Both the position numbers and the translations under genes were made by a program. From positions 1 through 21,357 of the forward strand of contig CAMLRA010000057.1 of the NCBI GenBank assembly GCA_946482325.1: 21,357 nucleotides of DNA, given 5' to 3'. Origin of the DNA: an uncultured Chromatiaceae bacterium. GTDB lineage: Bacteria > Pseudomonadota > Gammaproteobacteria > Enterobacterales > Alteromonadaceae. Under the pieces are notes generated by a model. The model was not told the origin of the DNA, did no database searches, and worked only from the letters and a program-made list of their open reading frames with translations. This document shows positions 8,730 through 16,349 of the stretch, one piece after another; within the stretch, counting starts at the first letter, position 1; each line of letters starts with the position of its first letter.

Positions 8730-9856
8730 TCAGGCCCGCCAACGACCCGGCCTTAACATTAACCCGCTTCTGGTTCTGGCATCAGCTATATTGGCTCGGC
8801 TATTTGTTACTGAAATACACCCATCTGAGCTTGCTGATCCCGCTGCAACAGGAAGCGGCTTTTCCTTATCTGGCGACTTACACGCTGATCACCGTCATTA
8901 ACCTGAGCCTGACCGGTTGGCTCGGTGCCCGCGAACTGGCCCGGCCCTGTACCCCGGCGCAGCAACTGCAGCGACTGGCCGTCTGGTTAATCCCGTTGTT
9001 ATTGCTGTTAATTCCGCTGCGTCAGTATCTGCTGACGCATTATGCGATGAAAAGTGGCCCCGACATGATGACGCACTGGAGCCACTATTTAGTCGTGGGT
9101 ATTCCGCTGGTGCTGTTGCCGCTCTGTGGCTGGGTGGCGGTGTTTTTGCTGATGAAGCTGAATTTCTTCACTTTGCAGCAACTGGAAAACCGTCAGCAAC
9201 TGCTAAAACAAGCGCGGCAGGCACGATTGAAAGTGCTGCGCTATCAGCTCAATCCACATTTTATGTTTAATACGCTGAACGCGCTGAATTCATTGATTGT
9301 CAGCCGCAAGGGTCTCGCCGCTGAGGATTTGATCCAGCAATTATCAGCCTTTTTGCGCCACTCGCTGAAGAATCAGGACGAGCAGTGGGTGCCGCTGCGC
9401 GAAGAATTACAGGCGCTGGAAGCTTATCTGGCGATCCAGCAGGTGCGATTTGGCGAGCGGCTGGTGCTGGACTGGCAATTAAGCGCCACCCAACCACTGC
9501 AGCTGCCGCCGTTGTTATTTCAGCCGATGGCCGAACAAGCCATTTTGTGGACTGTGGCCGAACAAAGTGGTCCTATCCACTTACATATTGAGCTGACCGA
9601 GCACTGTGAACCGGGCGAACACGCGGGCATGCTGCAATTTATTATTCGTAGTAATGCCGCCGGCACCGAAACCCAGCTCTGGCCTGCCAGTCAGGTGCCC
9701 GCGAGTTTACAGCAGCTACAGGAGCGGCTGGAGCTGCTGTTTGGCCACCGCGCCAGTCTGACCCTTTTAAACCCGGCCTTTGGTTTTTATGCCCGGCTGA
9801 ATTTACCCCTGGAGGTGTTATATGCAGCCCATCCGGCTCGTGATCGCGGACGATGA
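8726..9856 (+). CDS. LytS-type membrane histidine kinase homologue with degenerate ATP-binding site
   Basis: A 376-residue paralogue of the preceding kinase: membrane helices at about 15-38, 48-66, 83-104 and 118-144, then LRYQLNPHFMFNTLNALN containing the phospho-acceptor His178. The catalytic part is degraded. The N box reads FQPMAEQAILW, with Gln271 where the Mg-coordinating Asn is expected. The DxGxG motif is replaced by RSNAAG (308-313), and the glycine-rich lid is missing, with ASQVPASLQQ leading directly into the LQERLELLFG helix. It therefore looks unable to bind ATP normally yet keeps the phosphorylatable histidine. I infer a heterodimer in which the upstream kinase phosphorylates it. 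It overlaps its neighbours on both sides (4 and 35 bases). There is no frameshift, so this is an intact, diverged protein and not a pseudogene. Confidence 0.9.
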   Translation: MIRPANDPALTLTRFWFWHQLYWLGYLLLKYTHLSLLIPLQQEAAFPYLATYTLITVINLSLTGWLGARELARPCTPAQQLQRLAVWLIPLLLLLIPLRQYLLTHYAMKSGPDMMTHWSHYLVVGIPLVLLPLCGWVAVFLLMKLNFFTLQQLENRQQLLKQARQARLKVLRYQLNPHFMFNTLNALNSLIVSRKGLAAEDLIQQLSAFLRHSLKNQDEQWVPLREELQALEAYLAIQQVRFGERLVLDWQLSATQPLQLPPLLFQPMAEQAILWTVAEQSGPIHLHIELTEHCEPGEHAGMLQFIIRSNAAGTETQLWPASQVPASLQQLQERLELLFGHRASLTLLNPAFGFYARLNLPLEVLYAAHPARDRGR

Positions 9857-10550
9857 ACCGCTGGCGATCAGTAACTTAAAAGCCAAACTGGCGAATTATC
9901 CGAACCTGCAGATTGATGCCTGTTTTGATAATGGCGACGATACGCTGACGTACTTACAGCAGCATCAGGTTGATCTGGTGTTTCTGGACATTCAGATGCC
10001 GGGCCTGAAGGGCATCGACATTCTGAAACAGCTGAATAAAGCCTCCGCCTTAAGCCCGCCGCTGCTGGTGCTGGTGACGGCGTATGAGCAATATGCCTTT
10101 TCCGCTTTTGAGCATTTTGCGTTTGATTATTTGCTCAAACCTGTGTCGCGCCAACGCCTGGCGCAGTGTCTGCTCGACGTGCGCACCACACTGGATAAAA
10201 ACCAACCGCTGAGCGAAGTCGCCCCACCGCACAAGCTGACCTTCCGCACCGGCGCTTCTACGTTACTGCTGGATGATATCGACGTGCGGGTCATCGAAGC
10301 GGCCGGCAATTATATGTGTGTGCAGACTTTGTCAGAGAATCTGGTGATCCGCGAAACCATCAAAGAACTGCTGCAACGGCTGCCAGCGCATTTTGTGCAA
10401 ATTCATCGCTCGATTCTGGTTAATCTGCATCATGTGCATAAGGTGAAAACCCACCACAACGACTATCAGTTCACGTTGTCGGACGGCAAAGTGGTGAATG
10501 CATCCAGACGCTATAAGCAGAATTGGGAAGGCCGGCTGGCGGAGCTTTAG
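9822..10550 (+). CDS. LytR/AlgR-family response regulator with LytTR DNA-binding domain
   Basis: A 242-residue protein. The receiver domain (1-122) has the acidic pair Asp10/Asp11, the phosphorylation site Asp56 in VFLDIQMPG, Thr86 in VTAYEQ and Lys106 in LLKPVS. The LytTR DNA-binding domain (about 138-242) contains VRVIEAAGNYMCVQT, ELLQRLPAHFVQIHRSILVN and the end SDGKVVNASRRYKQNW. LytTR regulators bind direct repeats of about 9-11 bases upstream of target genes. A strong GGAGG seven bases before ATG 9822 fixes the start inside the end of the second kinase gene. Target genes are not evident from the window; the adjacent secreted DUF3718-like gene is one candidate. Confidence 0.95.
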   Translation: MQPIRLVIADDEPLAISNLKAKLANYPNLQIDACFDNGDDTLTYLQQHQVDLVFLDIQMPGLKGIDILKQLNKASALSPPLLVLVTAYEQYAFSAFEHFAFDYLLKPVSRQRLAQCLLDVRTTLDKNQPLSEVAPPHKLTFRTGASTLLLDDIDVRVIEAAGNYMCVQTLSENLVIRETIKELLQRLPAHFVQIHRSILVNLHHVHKVKTHHNDYQFTLSDGKVVNASRRYKQNWEGRLAEL

Positions 10551-10562
10551 GCTGTCAGCTGA

Positions 10563-10601
10563 CCGAAGAACCGTGCAAGGCTTTTCGCTTAGATTCTTCG
10601 G
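10563..10601 (+). terminator. Inverted repeat just after the response regulator gene
   Basis: CCGAAGAA (10563-10570) and TTCTTCGG (10594-10601) are perfect eight-base arms around a 23-base loop, starting 12 bases after the stop codon. This is a possible terminator or mRNA-end structure for the signalling operon. It has no T-run, so a Rho-independent role is uncertain. Confidence 0.35.
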
Positions 10602-10661
10602 CGCACCTTCAGAATTTAAACACCTCAACACAAAGCTCCCCCCTGTTACCCCACGAAATTC

Positions 10662-10688
10662 AGCGCTGGTCACTTGGTCACCAGCGCT
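10662..10688. repeat. Perfect 9-bp inverted repeat in the gap before the DUF3718-like gene
   Basis: AGCGCTGGT (10662-10670) and ACCAGCGCT (10680-10688) are exact inverted repeats with a 9-base loop. They could be a terminator hairpin or a binding site upstream of the small secreted-protein gene. The remainder of 10551-10812 shows no gene I can support. Confidence 0.45.
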
Positions 10689-10812
10689 TCACCTGATGTC
10701 CCTTTTGTTCGGACAGCTGGCCGCTTCGACCAGATAATTTCTCCATGGCAGCATATTCCAGACTGTAGTGCCGCCAAAACCTGATGCATGAAATAACCAC
10801 GAGGGATTTCCC

Positions 10813-11157
10813 ATGAACAGCCTGACCTTATTCCGCAGTGCCGCCCTGACCATCACTGTCGCCACCAGCCTGGCCATGTCGGCCAGCGCCAGCAAAGGCG
10901 AGATGTCTTATATCGACCAAGCCGTGCTGAGCGTTTGTGTCGAAGCCTCACAGGATGACGCCTACGGCCTGGTGAAAACCTTAAAAGCCTATCGCATCAG
11001 TAAAGACAATGCGGTGAAAAAAGTGGTGTGTAATGCACAGTCGTTAGTGGACTTTGCCCGCGCCGAACAGGCACACAAAGTGGTGAAACTATTAACGCCG
11101 GTCGAGAACCGCATCAATCGCAATGTGACTATTAAAGATGTGGATGCACCGCTTTAA
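10813..11157 (+). CDS. Small secreted protein resembling DUF3718
   Basis: A 114-residue protein with a signal peptide (1-27, cleavage after SASA) and a mature domain of about 85 residues. It has two cysteines in the pattern expected for DUF3718-like periplasmic proteins of Alteromonadales and Vibrionales: LSVCVEASQDDAYGLVKTLK and later VVCNAQSLVDFARAEQA. The two cysteines probably form a disulfide after export. Function is unknown. GAGGG lies seven bases before the ATG. It is probably a single-gene transcript, convergent with the helicase gene. The family assignment is by pattern memory. Confidence 0.72.
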   Translation: MNSLTLFRSAALTITVATSLAMSASASKGEMSYIDQAVLSVCVEASQDDAYGLVKTLKAYRISKDNAVKKVVCNAQSLVDFARAEQAHKVVKLLTPVENRINRNVTIKDVDAPL

Positions 11158-11185
11158 GCGATTTGCCGATCTTCGATATGTGGAA

Positions 11186-11245
11186 GGGGTAGGCCTTGCG
11201 CCTAGCCGAATTTCGCGGACTACGGGTAGGGACAAGCCCTACCCC
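11186..11245. repeat. REP/BIME-like double palindrome between convergent genes
   Basis: Two hairpins sit in tandem: TAGGC (11190-11194) with GCCTA (11200-11204), and GGGTAGGG (11224-11231) with CCCTACCC (11237-11244). In addition the outer ends GGGGTAGG (11186-11193) and CCTACCCC (11238-11245) are inverted copies of each other. This nested layout between two converging genes is typical of repetitive extragenic palindromes arranged as a pair. Only one copy is present here, so repetitiveness is not shown. It may also act as a terminator for both genes; TTTT follows on the plus strand at 11252. Confidence 0.6.
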
Positions 11246-11301
11246 TACAGATTTTAAAACGCCCGCAACTGGCACAAATCAGACTCGAACATGCGGGAAC
11301 C

Positions 11302-14300
11302 TCAACCCTCACCAAACAGTGCCAGTAAATCCATCGCGCTGCCCTGCCAGGGCTGGCCTTGCGTGCCGGCGAATAGTTGGTCGGCGAGGCCGCGTTTGTA
11401 TTGCTGCATCTGCTGCACTTTTTCTTCGACGGTGTGACGGGCAATCAGCTTATAGACAAACACCGCTTTGTCCTGACCGATGCGGTGCGCGCGGTCGGTG
11501 GCCTGATTTTCGGCCGCGGGGTTCCACCAGGGGTCGTAATGAATCACCGTATCGGCTGCGGTTAAATTCAGCCCGGTGCCGCCGGCTTTGAGGCTAATCA
11601 GGAAAATCGGGTGACTGCCATGCTGAAAATCGTCGATTTGTTGCTGCCGGTTTTTGGTCTGGCCGGTCAGCTTGCTGTACGGAATACCCAAATACTGCAG
11701 TTCCTGCTCAATCAGCGCCAACATGCTGGCAAACTGGCTGAACAGCAGGATTTTGCGGCCTTCTTCTACCATTTCCGGCAGGTTGTCGCGCAGCCATTCT
11801 AACTTGGCGTTGTGTTTGACCGACTGCGCCTGCTCAATCGGCACTAAACGCGCGTCACAGCAGGCCTGGCGCAGTTTCAGCAATGCATCGAGGAATTCAA
11901 TCTGACTGGCCGCTACGCCTTTTTTCAGGAACAGCTCGCGCACTTTGGTTTCCATCACCAGCCGGATGCTTTCATATAAATTGCGCTGGTCGTGCTCCAG
12001 TTCCAGTAGCTGAATGATTTCGGTTTTATCCGGCAATTCAGTCGCCACCTGGTTTTTGGTGCGGCGCAGCATAAAAGGCGCAATGCGTTGCTTCAGCGCA
12101 TTGGAACGCTCCATATCACCTTGTTTTTCAATAGGTTTACGGAACACTTGTTGGAAATAGGTCTCAGTGCCTAAAAGGCCCGGCAGGACAAAATCAAACA
12201 ACGATTTCAGCTCGCCCAAATGGTTCTCCAGAGGCGTGCCGCTTAAGGCAAGACGGAAATCGGCTTTTAACAGCCGTACCGCCTGTGCGGCCTGGCTGCC
12301 GGAGTTTTTAATATGCTGCGCTTCGTCCAGCACCACCAGGCTAAAACGCAGCTGCTGATACACCTTGATATCGCGCACGATCAGCGGATAGGTCGTCACC
12401 AGCAAATCATAATCACTGAGCTGCTCAAACAAATGCTGGCGTTTGCTGCCATAGATTTGCAGCACGCGCAGCTCCGGCGTAAACCGCGTCGCTTCCTGCT
12501 GCCAGTTGCCGAGTAAACTGGTCGGGCAGACGATTAACACCGGGCTATTGAGCCGGCCAGCTTCGCGTTCGCTTTGGATAAAACTCAAGGTCTGTAGCGT
12601 TTTACCAAGGCCCATATCGTCGGCCAGAATGCCGCCAAGGCCATAAGTGCGCAGGAAACTCAGCCAGTTCAGGCCTTGTTGCTGATAAGGCCGCAGCGTT
12701 GCCTGCAGTCGCTGTGGCACCGGCACTTCAGCGATGCCCTCAAACTGCTGCAACTGGGTGCTTAAACTGGCCACCCGGCTGGCGTTTAAGTATTTCACTT
12801 CGGCTGCACCGGGCGGTGGCAAAATCGCCGCTTTGTAATCCGGTAATTCCAGTTCCAGCGGCGTTTTTTGCAGATTCAGCAGTTCGACAATGGTATCAAT
12901 CAGCGGCTGAATCAGGCTCACCGGCAGCGCCAGCTGACCTTGTGGTAACTTCAGCCAAATTTCCTGCTGTGCCGTCGGCAGGCCATATTGGCGCAGCCAT
13001 TGGCTAATCAGTGGCAACAGCGGTACCTGCACGCCGTCGACTTCCACTTCTATCGCAACACCAAAGCCGCCTTTGGCTTTGTCCTGCACTTTGAGATAAG
13101 GCCGGTCACTTAAAATCGCCTGATTAAAGCGGCTGTCCTGTTCGACGCGCCAGCCACCAGCACGCAGCTCCGGCAACGCCTGCAGCAATTGCTGCCATAA
13201 CAGCGGATTATCCGGCCCTTCGCCGGTACCAAAACGGGCCGGATCTTTGGCCGGCGCGGTCTGCACCAACCCGAGTTCAGTCAGTTGTTCCACCGCCTGC
13301 ACTTCAATGGCGCGCTGACGTTTGATAAAAATCCGTTCACTGCCCTGCTGAATTTCAGTCTGATGTGCGCTTAAATCCAGTGCCAGCCGGTGCGAACCAT
13401 AATCAAACGCCAGAATAGCTTCGTCCTGGCCAGCATCACTTTGTCCTAGTTTTAACACCGGCACCGCATCGGCTTCGACCCGGCTTAATCCTACACCACG
13501 TGGAATGGGCAAACTGACGCGGGAAAACAACTGCTGCAGCCGGACCAGACTATCTGCGGCAGCATTGGCCGGGATCGGTGGCATCCGCGACAATAACTTC
13601 AGCTCGCGGCCGGTTAAATCGGTTTCCAGCAGGCCCAGCTGATAGTTGCTGGTGTCGAGATAACAAGGTGGCTGGGTGTAGACCACTTCCAGTTCGGCGT
13701 CGTCACCCAAATCCCATTCCAGCAGATAACCTTCACGGCCGGCTAACCAGCGCAGCTGCAGTGAGCGCGGCGCGCCCCAGCTTAGCGTGTGGCGGCCTTC
13801 GCCGAAATAACAGCGGCCGGTTGCCATCATCTGTTGCAGCAGGGCATAACCCCAGTCGTCTTCCAGCAACGCCTGATCTTTTAAATTCTGCGCACGGAAT
13901 AAATTCAGCAGGCGAAAATCGGCTTCTTCAATCCAATACGGTTGCAAGTAACCGGAGAAATCCTGTGCTGTGATAGCAGTGCCTTTGCTGTATCCACCTT
14001 TTTTGCTGGCCTTAACCCGGCGCGGATAAAGCTGCAGGCCGCTTTGGCCATAACTTAAGATGTACAGCACCACTTCACGCAGTTTCGCACTGTCGGCCGA
14101 CTGCCCGGTCTGACGCTCAGCGTCGGCAAACCATTGGGTCAGCTGACGCAGCGGCAGCTGCTGTAAATCAACTTGTTGTTGCTCCCAGGCCTGTTTTAAC
14201 TTCAGCAGCACGGCCAGCACATGTTTACAACGTCCACCAACCAGGCAGCTACAGGAATCAGTCAGCTGCCAGTCGCCATCTTGTTGTTTTAAAGACAAAT

Positions 14301-14469
14301 ATTGCCGGTACGGTGCTAATGCTTCGCCCCAGACCTGCGCACTGATCGAAGACAAATCTTCGTTATATTCCAGTTTGATCACCTTGCCAGCCTGCCAATA
14401 AGCGCGGGCGCGCTGAAAAGTAGCAGGGTCAAACCAGAGTTGCAGTTGCACAGGACTTATCGGAAACAC
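11302..14469 (-). CDS. SWIM zinc-finger SNF2-family DEAD/DEAH helicase
   Basis: A 1055-residue protein. An N-terminal SWIM zinc finger is visible as Cys73, Cys75, Cys81 and His83 (CSCLVGGRCKH). A long middle region precedes the Swi2/Snf2 motor in the C-terminal 45 percent: motif I ADDMGLGKT (about residue 615), motif II DEAQH (about 715), motif III LSGTPLENHLGELKSL, then motif V KAGGTGLNLTAA and motif VI ATDRAHRIGQ (about 990). Bacterial members of this HepA/RapA-like group move along double-stranded DNA; some act in repair or RNA polymerase recycling, and the exact role here is unknown. The start is GTG (14469-14467), with AAGGA 11 bases upstream and no other in-frame start above it; GTG at residue 7 is an alternative. 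Confidence 0.92.
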   Translation of the reverse strand: MFPISPVQLQLWFDPATFQRARAYWQAGKVIKLEYNEDLSSISAQVWGEALAPYRQYLSLKQQDGDWQLTDSCSCLVGGRCKHVLAVLLKLKQAWEQQQVDLQQLPLRQLTQWFADAERQTGQSADSAKLREVVLYILSYGQSGLQLYPRRVKASKKGGYSKGTAITAQDFSGYLQPYWIEEADFRLLNLFRAQNLKDQALLEDDWGYALLQQMMATGRCYFGEGRHTLSWGAPRSLQLRWLAGREGYLLEWDLGDDAELEVVYTQPPCYLDTSNYQLGLLETDLTGRELKLLSRMPPIPANAAADSLVRLQQLFSRVSLPIPRGVGLSRVEADAVPVLKLGQSDAGQDEAILAFDYGSHRLALDLSAHQTEIQQGSERIFIKRQRAIEVQAVEQLTELGLVQTAPAKDPARFGTGEGPDNPLLWQQLLQALPELRAGGWRVEQDSRFNQAILSDRPYLKVQDKAKGGFGVAIEVEVDGVQVPLLPLISQWLRQYGLPTAQQEIWLKLPQGQLALPVSLIQPLIDTIVELLNLQKTPLELELPDYKAAILPPPGAAEVKYLNASRVASLSTQLQQFEGIAEVPVPQRLQATLRPYQQQGLNWLSFLRTYGLGGILADDMGLGKTLQTLSFIQSEREAGRLNSPVLIVCPTSLLGNWQQEATRFTPELRVLQIYGSKRQHLFEQLSDYDLLVTTYPLIVRDIKVYQQLRFSLVVLDEAQHIKNSGSQAAQAVRLLKADFRLALSGTPLENHLGELKSLFDFVLPGLLGTETYFQQVFRKPIEKQGDMERSNALKQRIAPFMLRRTKNQVATELPDKTEIIQLLELEHDQRNLYESIRLVMETKVRELFLKKGVAASQIEFLDALLKLRQACCDARLVPIEQAQSVKHNAKLEWLRDNLPEMVEEGRKILLFSQFASMLALIEQELQYLGIPYSKLTGQTKNRQQQIDDFQHGSHPIFLISLKAGGTGLNLTAADTVIHYDPWWNPAAENQATDRAHRIGQDKAVFVYKLIARHTVEEKVQQMQQYKRGLADQLFAGTQGQPWQGSAMDLLALFGEG

Positions 14470-14507
14470 AGCTGAATCATTCCTTCGCGGAAAAAAGGCA
14501 AACCGCT

Positions 14508-14535
14508 AGTGTACCGGAATGCGCCTTGATGCCAA
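14508..14535 (-). promoter_or_regulatory. Candidate sigma70 promoter of the SNF2 helicase gene
   Basis: Read leftward, TTGGCA (14535-14530) and TACACT (14513-14508) are separated by 16 bases. The -35 box matches five of six consensus positions, and the predicted start site lies about 30 bases before the GTG start codon. Confidence 0.45.
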
Positions 14536-14572
14536 AGCACAGTGCTGAATTTCACCGCAACTTTGCTCCCAC

Positions 14573-14635
14573 TTGTTCCGAATACATTTTTTTTGTCCAG
14601 AAATCAGCAATTTATCAAAAGTTTATTCAGAACAA
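14573..14635. promoter_or_regulatory. Long-armed inverted repeat upstream of the RiPP precursors (possible operator)
   Basis: TTGTTCCGAATA (14573-14584) and TATTCAGAACAA (14624-14635) are inverted copies with 11 of 12 positions matching, separated by 39 bases. They lie in a notably AT-rich stretch (about 14580-14740) between the divergent helicase gene and the first precursor, about 113 bases before its start codon. The spacing fits two half-sites for a DNA-looping or dimeric regulator controlling the peptide operon. I could not single out a convincing -35/-10 pair for the precursor transcript. Confidence 0.4.
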
Positions 14636-14747
14636 ATCAGTTAATTATCAAACAACAAACAATGTACATAAAGTTAACATCATATCGGTTCAATGTGGCC
14701 TGCCGCAGCTGAACTATTCAAATCAACAATGACAAAAGGAAAATCTC

Positions 14748-14906
14748 ATGCAAGTAGTTCATCCACAGCTGACACTGACTGAATTAGAAACCCGTCTGGA
14801 AATGTCGGCTTTTTTTGACGGTGGTGTCGCCACGCCACAGGACACTTTCCGTTGCTGTGGCAAGTGCAATGACGCACCGGCACCAACACAACCTACCGCG
14901 AACTGA
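14748..14906 (+). CDS. RiPP precursor peptide A1 (52 aa, RCCxxC core)
   Basis: This 52-codon gene has a clear ribosome binding site (AAAGGA, eight bases before the ATG). The first 24 residues form an acidic leader with LTLTELETRLEMSAFF, followed by DGGVATPQ. The C-terminal part is DTFRCCGKCNDAPAPTQPTAN (positions 32-52) written here in two pieces: DTFRCCGKC and the Pro-rich tail after it. It is a clear paralogue of the next small gene, sharing the leader helix and the Asp-Thr-aromatic-Arg-Cys-Cys-x-x-Cys motif. Leader plus variable core, duplication and position immediately before modifying-enzyme genes are the hallmarks of RiPP precursors. I do not recognise a named precursor family. The single arginine of the core region is the likely target of the downstream arginase. 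Confidence 0.85.
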   Translation: MQVVHPQLTLTELETRLEMSAFFDGGVATPQDTFRCCGKCNDAPAPTQPTAN

Positions 14907-14958
14907 GCCAGTCCCGGCTGATTAGTCGCTCTTATAAATTCAACAAAGGAATTAAAGC

Positions 14959-15099
14959 ATGCAACAACAAACTGAATTACAGCCACTGGTGCTGACCGAA
15001 CTCGAAGAACGTCTGGAACTGTCAGCGCTGTTTGGTGACGCACCATCTGCAGCCGCTGAGGATACTTACCGCTGCTGCTATGAGTGCAAAGTGCCTTAA
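14959..15099 (+). CDS. RiPP precursor peptide A2 (46 aa, RCCxxC core)
   Basis: A 46-codon gene with AAAGGA eight bases before its ATG. The leader contains LVLTELEERLELSALFG (about 10-26), aligned with that of the first precursor, then an Ala-rich linker and the C-terminal DTYRCCYECKVP (35-46). It differs from the first precursor mainly in the linker, in the two residues between the second and third cysteine (YE against GK) and in lacking the Pro-rich tail. Conservation is strongest at the leader helix and at D-T-[FY]-R-C-C-x-x-C, which marks the recognition element and the modified core. The two genes are 52 bases apart and presumably share a transcript. A peptide product of this sequence type is not known to me. 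Confidence 0.86.
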   Translation: MQQQTELQPLVLTELEERLELSALFGDAPSAAAEDTYRCCYECKVP

Positions 15100-15114
15100 T
15101 TCGCACTGACGATG

Positions 15115-15140
15115 ACTGCCACAATGTTGTGGCAGTTTTT
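15115..15140 (+). terminator. Attenuator-like hairpin between precursor and enzyme genes
   Basis: ACTGCCACAA (15115-15124) and TTGTGGCAGT (15127-15136) are perfect ten-base arms, directly followed by a T-tract (15136-15140). It begins 16 bases after the second precursor and ends 24 bases before the protease start. This is a strong Rho-independent terminator shape. In RiPP operons such a hairpin allows high precursor mRNA with partial readthrough into the enzymes. Confidence 0.75.
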
Positions 15141-15164
15141 CTGCGCCCGCAAAGGACTATTCTG

Positions 15165-16349
15165 ATGTCAACTTTATCTCCACTGGATTGGACGCAATTG
15201 CAGCTGTCCGCGACAGCGATGCCCGAATCCGATAATCAGGCCTATCTGGCTGTCTACCAACAACAGTACTTTTACCTCAGTCCGGCTTTGTACCAACATC
15301 TTATTTGTTTACAAAGGCTTGCCGCCGAACAGGATGAGCAGGCGTCAGAACAACTACTACAAGAAAATCCTGCACTGACCGAGGTGTTGCAACGCATATG
15401 CCGGCGTGCAGCAAAGCCGGCAAATTCACCGGTGAAACTGACTGTGACATTTCTGCCCGAAACAGCCAGCAACACAATTGCAGCCATTTTTGCTCAGCTG
15501 TTCAGACCTGCGCTGGCTGTATGTTTTTTACTGCTGATCCTCAGCAGTCATTTTTTGTTTTGGCAAAGCCAGCACCCTTTTGATGCCAGCTTTCACATTC
15601 AGAGCTTTGCTGAGTTCGGCCAGTTTATCAGTTTGCTGTTGCTGTCGTTTCTCGCCCATGAGCTAGGTCACATCAGCGCCTGTCGCTACTACAAACAGCG
15701 CTGTGGCCGGATTGGCTTTGGCTTTTATTTTATTTTTCCGGCGTTTTTTTCCGATGTCAGCCGGGTCTGGGCATTGCGGCCTTCCCAGCGCATCGTCGTT
15801 AATCTGGCCGGCGTCTATTTTCAGACCCTCGCCAACAGCCTGCTGTTGCTGTGCTGGCTCAGCCAAGGTAGCGGCATCAGCCAGAATCTGCTGGCGAGTG
15901 TCATTTTGTTGAATTTTATCAGTATGTTGTATGCACTAAACCCGGTGTTACATTTTGATGGCTATTGGGTGCTGAGTGATTTACTGAACACCAGTAATCT
16001 GCGGCAACAAATGCTGCAACAAGCCGCAGCGATCCTGAAAACAAACAGCTGGCAAGGTCGGCTGCAGCAGCTTGCTGCTGCTCCCTGGCTGACTGGTTAC
16101 GCCGTCCTGACTTTTGCCTTTACTGCATTATTTCTCGGATTCTTCAGCCTGTACGTGCAAACTTTTTTAAAGAATCTGCCGAAACTTTGGCACAGCTTGC
16201 AGTTTAAATGGCTGATGGCCGATGACTTCAGCAGCTTCGCAGTGCTGTTGTTTGGTTTGTTCCCGTTGGTATTTTTTCTATTGATTTGCCTGGTGCTCAG
16301 CAAATCAATCTGGCAGTTCGCACGGGGGTTTTATGTCTTACTGCGCTGA
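15165..16349 (+). CDS. Membrane M50 (S2P-like) zinc metalloprotease of the RiPP cluster
   Basis: A 394-residue polytopic membrane protein. The zinc motif is HELGH (His165, Glu166, His169) inside a membrane helix. A second conserved block, LNPVLHFDGYWVLSDLL (about 258-274), supplies the third ligand, Asp265. This combination is found in the 'peptide zinc metalloprotease' type M50 proteins that occur in RiPP operons (for example YydH of the epipeptide operon). Further helices lie at about 115-133, 207-230, 240-257, 311-334 and 357-379. Residues 1-85 are cytosolic-looking and include YLAVYQQQYFYLSPALYQHL, which is reminiscent of a PqqD-like leader-binding fold; that part is tentative. It probably cleaves the leader from the modified precursor at the membrane. 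ATG at 15165 has AAAGGA upstream; a GTG at 15084 would overlap the precursor and is rejected. Confidence 0.88.
   Translation: MSTLSPLDWTQLQLSATAMPESDNQAYLAVYQQQYFYLSPALYQHLICLQRLAAEQDEQASEQLLQENPALTEVLQRICRRAAKPANSPVKLTVTFLPETASNTIAAIFAQLFRPALAVCFLLLILSSHFLFWQSQHPFDASFHIQSFAEFGQFISLLLLSFLAHELGHISACRYYKQRCGRIGFGFYFIFPAFFSDVSRVWALRPSQRIVVNLAGVYFQTLANSLLLLCWLSQGSGISQNLLASVILLNFISMLYALNPVLHFDGYWVLSDLLNTSNLRQQMLQQAAAILKTNSWQGRLQQLAAAPWLTGYAVLTFAFTALFLGFFSLYVQTFLKNLPKLWHSLQFKWLMADDFSSFAVLLFGLFPLVFFLLICLVLSKSIWQFARGFYVLLR

Noticed and set aside
14469..14493. An ATG (14489-14487, leftward) starting a seven-codon frame just before and across the helicase GTG start
   Set aside because: It could be read as a frameshifted helicase start, but it ends within eight codons, and the GTG frame already begins at a sensible distance before the SWIM domain.
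14526..14732. A 68-codon rightward open frame in the AT-rich region before the first precursor
   Set aside because: It lacks a ribosome binding site, spans the inverted repeat and likely promoter, and its translation is low-complexity Asn/Gln-rich without similarity to the two precursors.
14902..14930. A short AGCC/GGCT hairpin between the two precursor genes
   Set aside because: The stem has only four base pairs and no T-tract, so it is not a credible terminator or processing signal.
14759..15124. A 121-codon leftward open frame opposite the two precursor genes
   Set aside because: It lies antisense across both precursors, has no ribosome binding site or recognisable motif, and its openness follows from the sense codon use.
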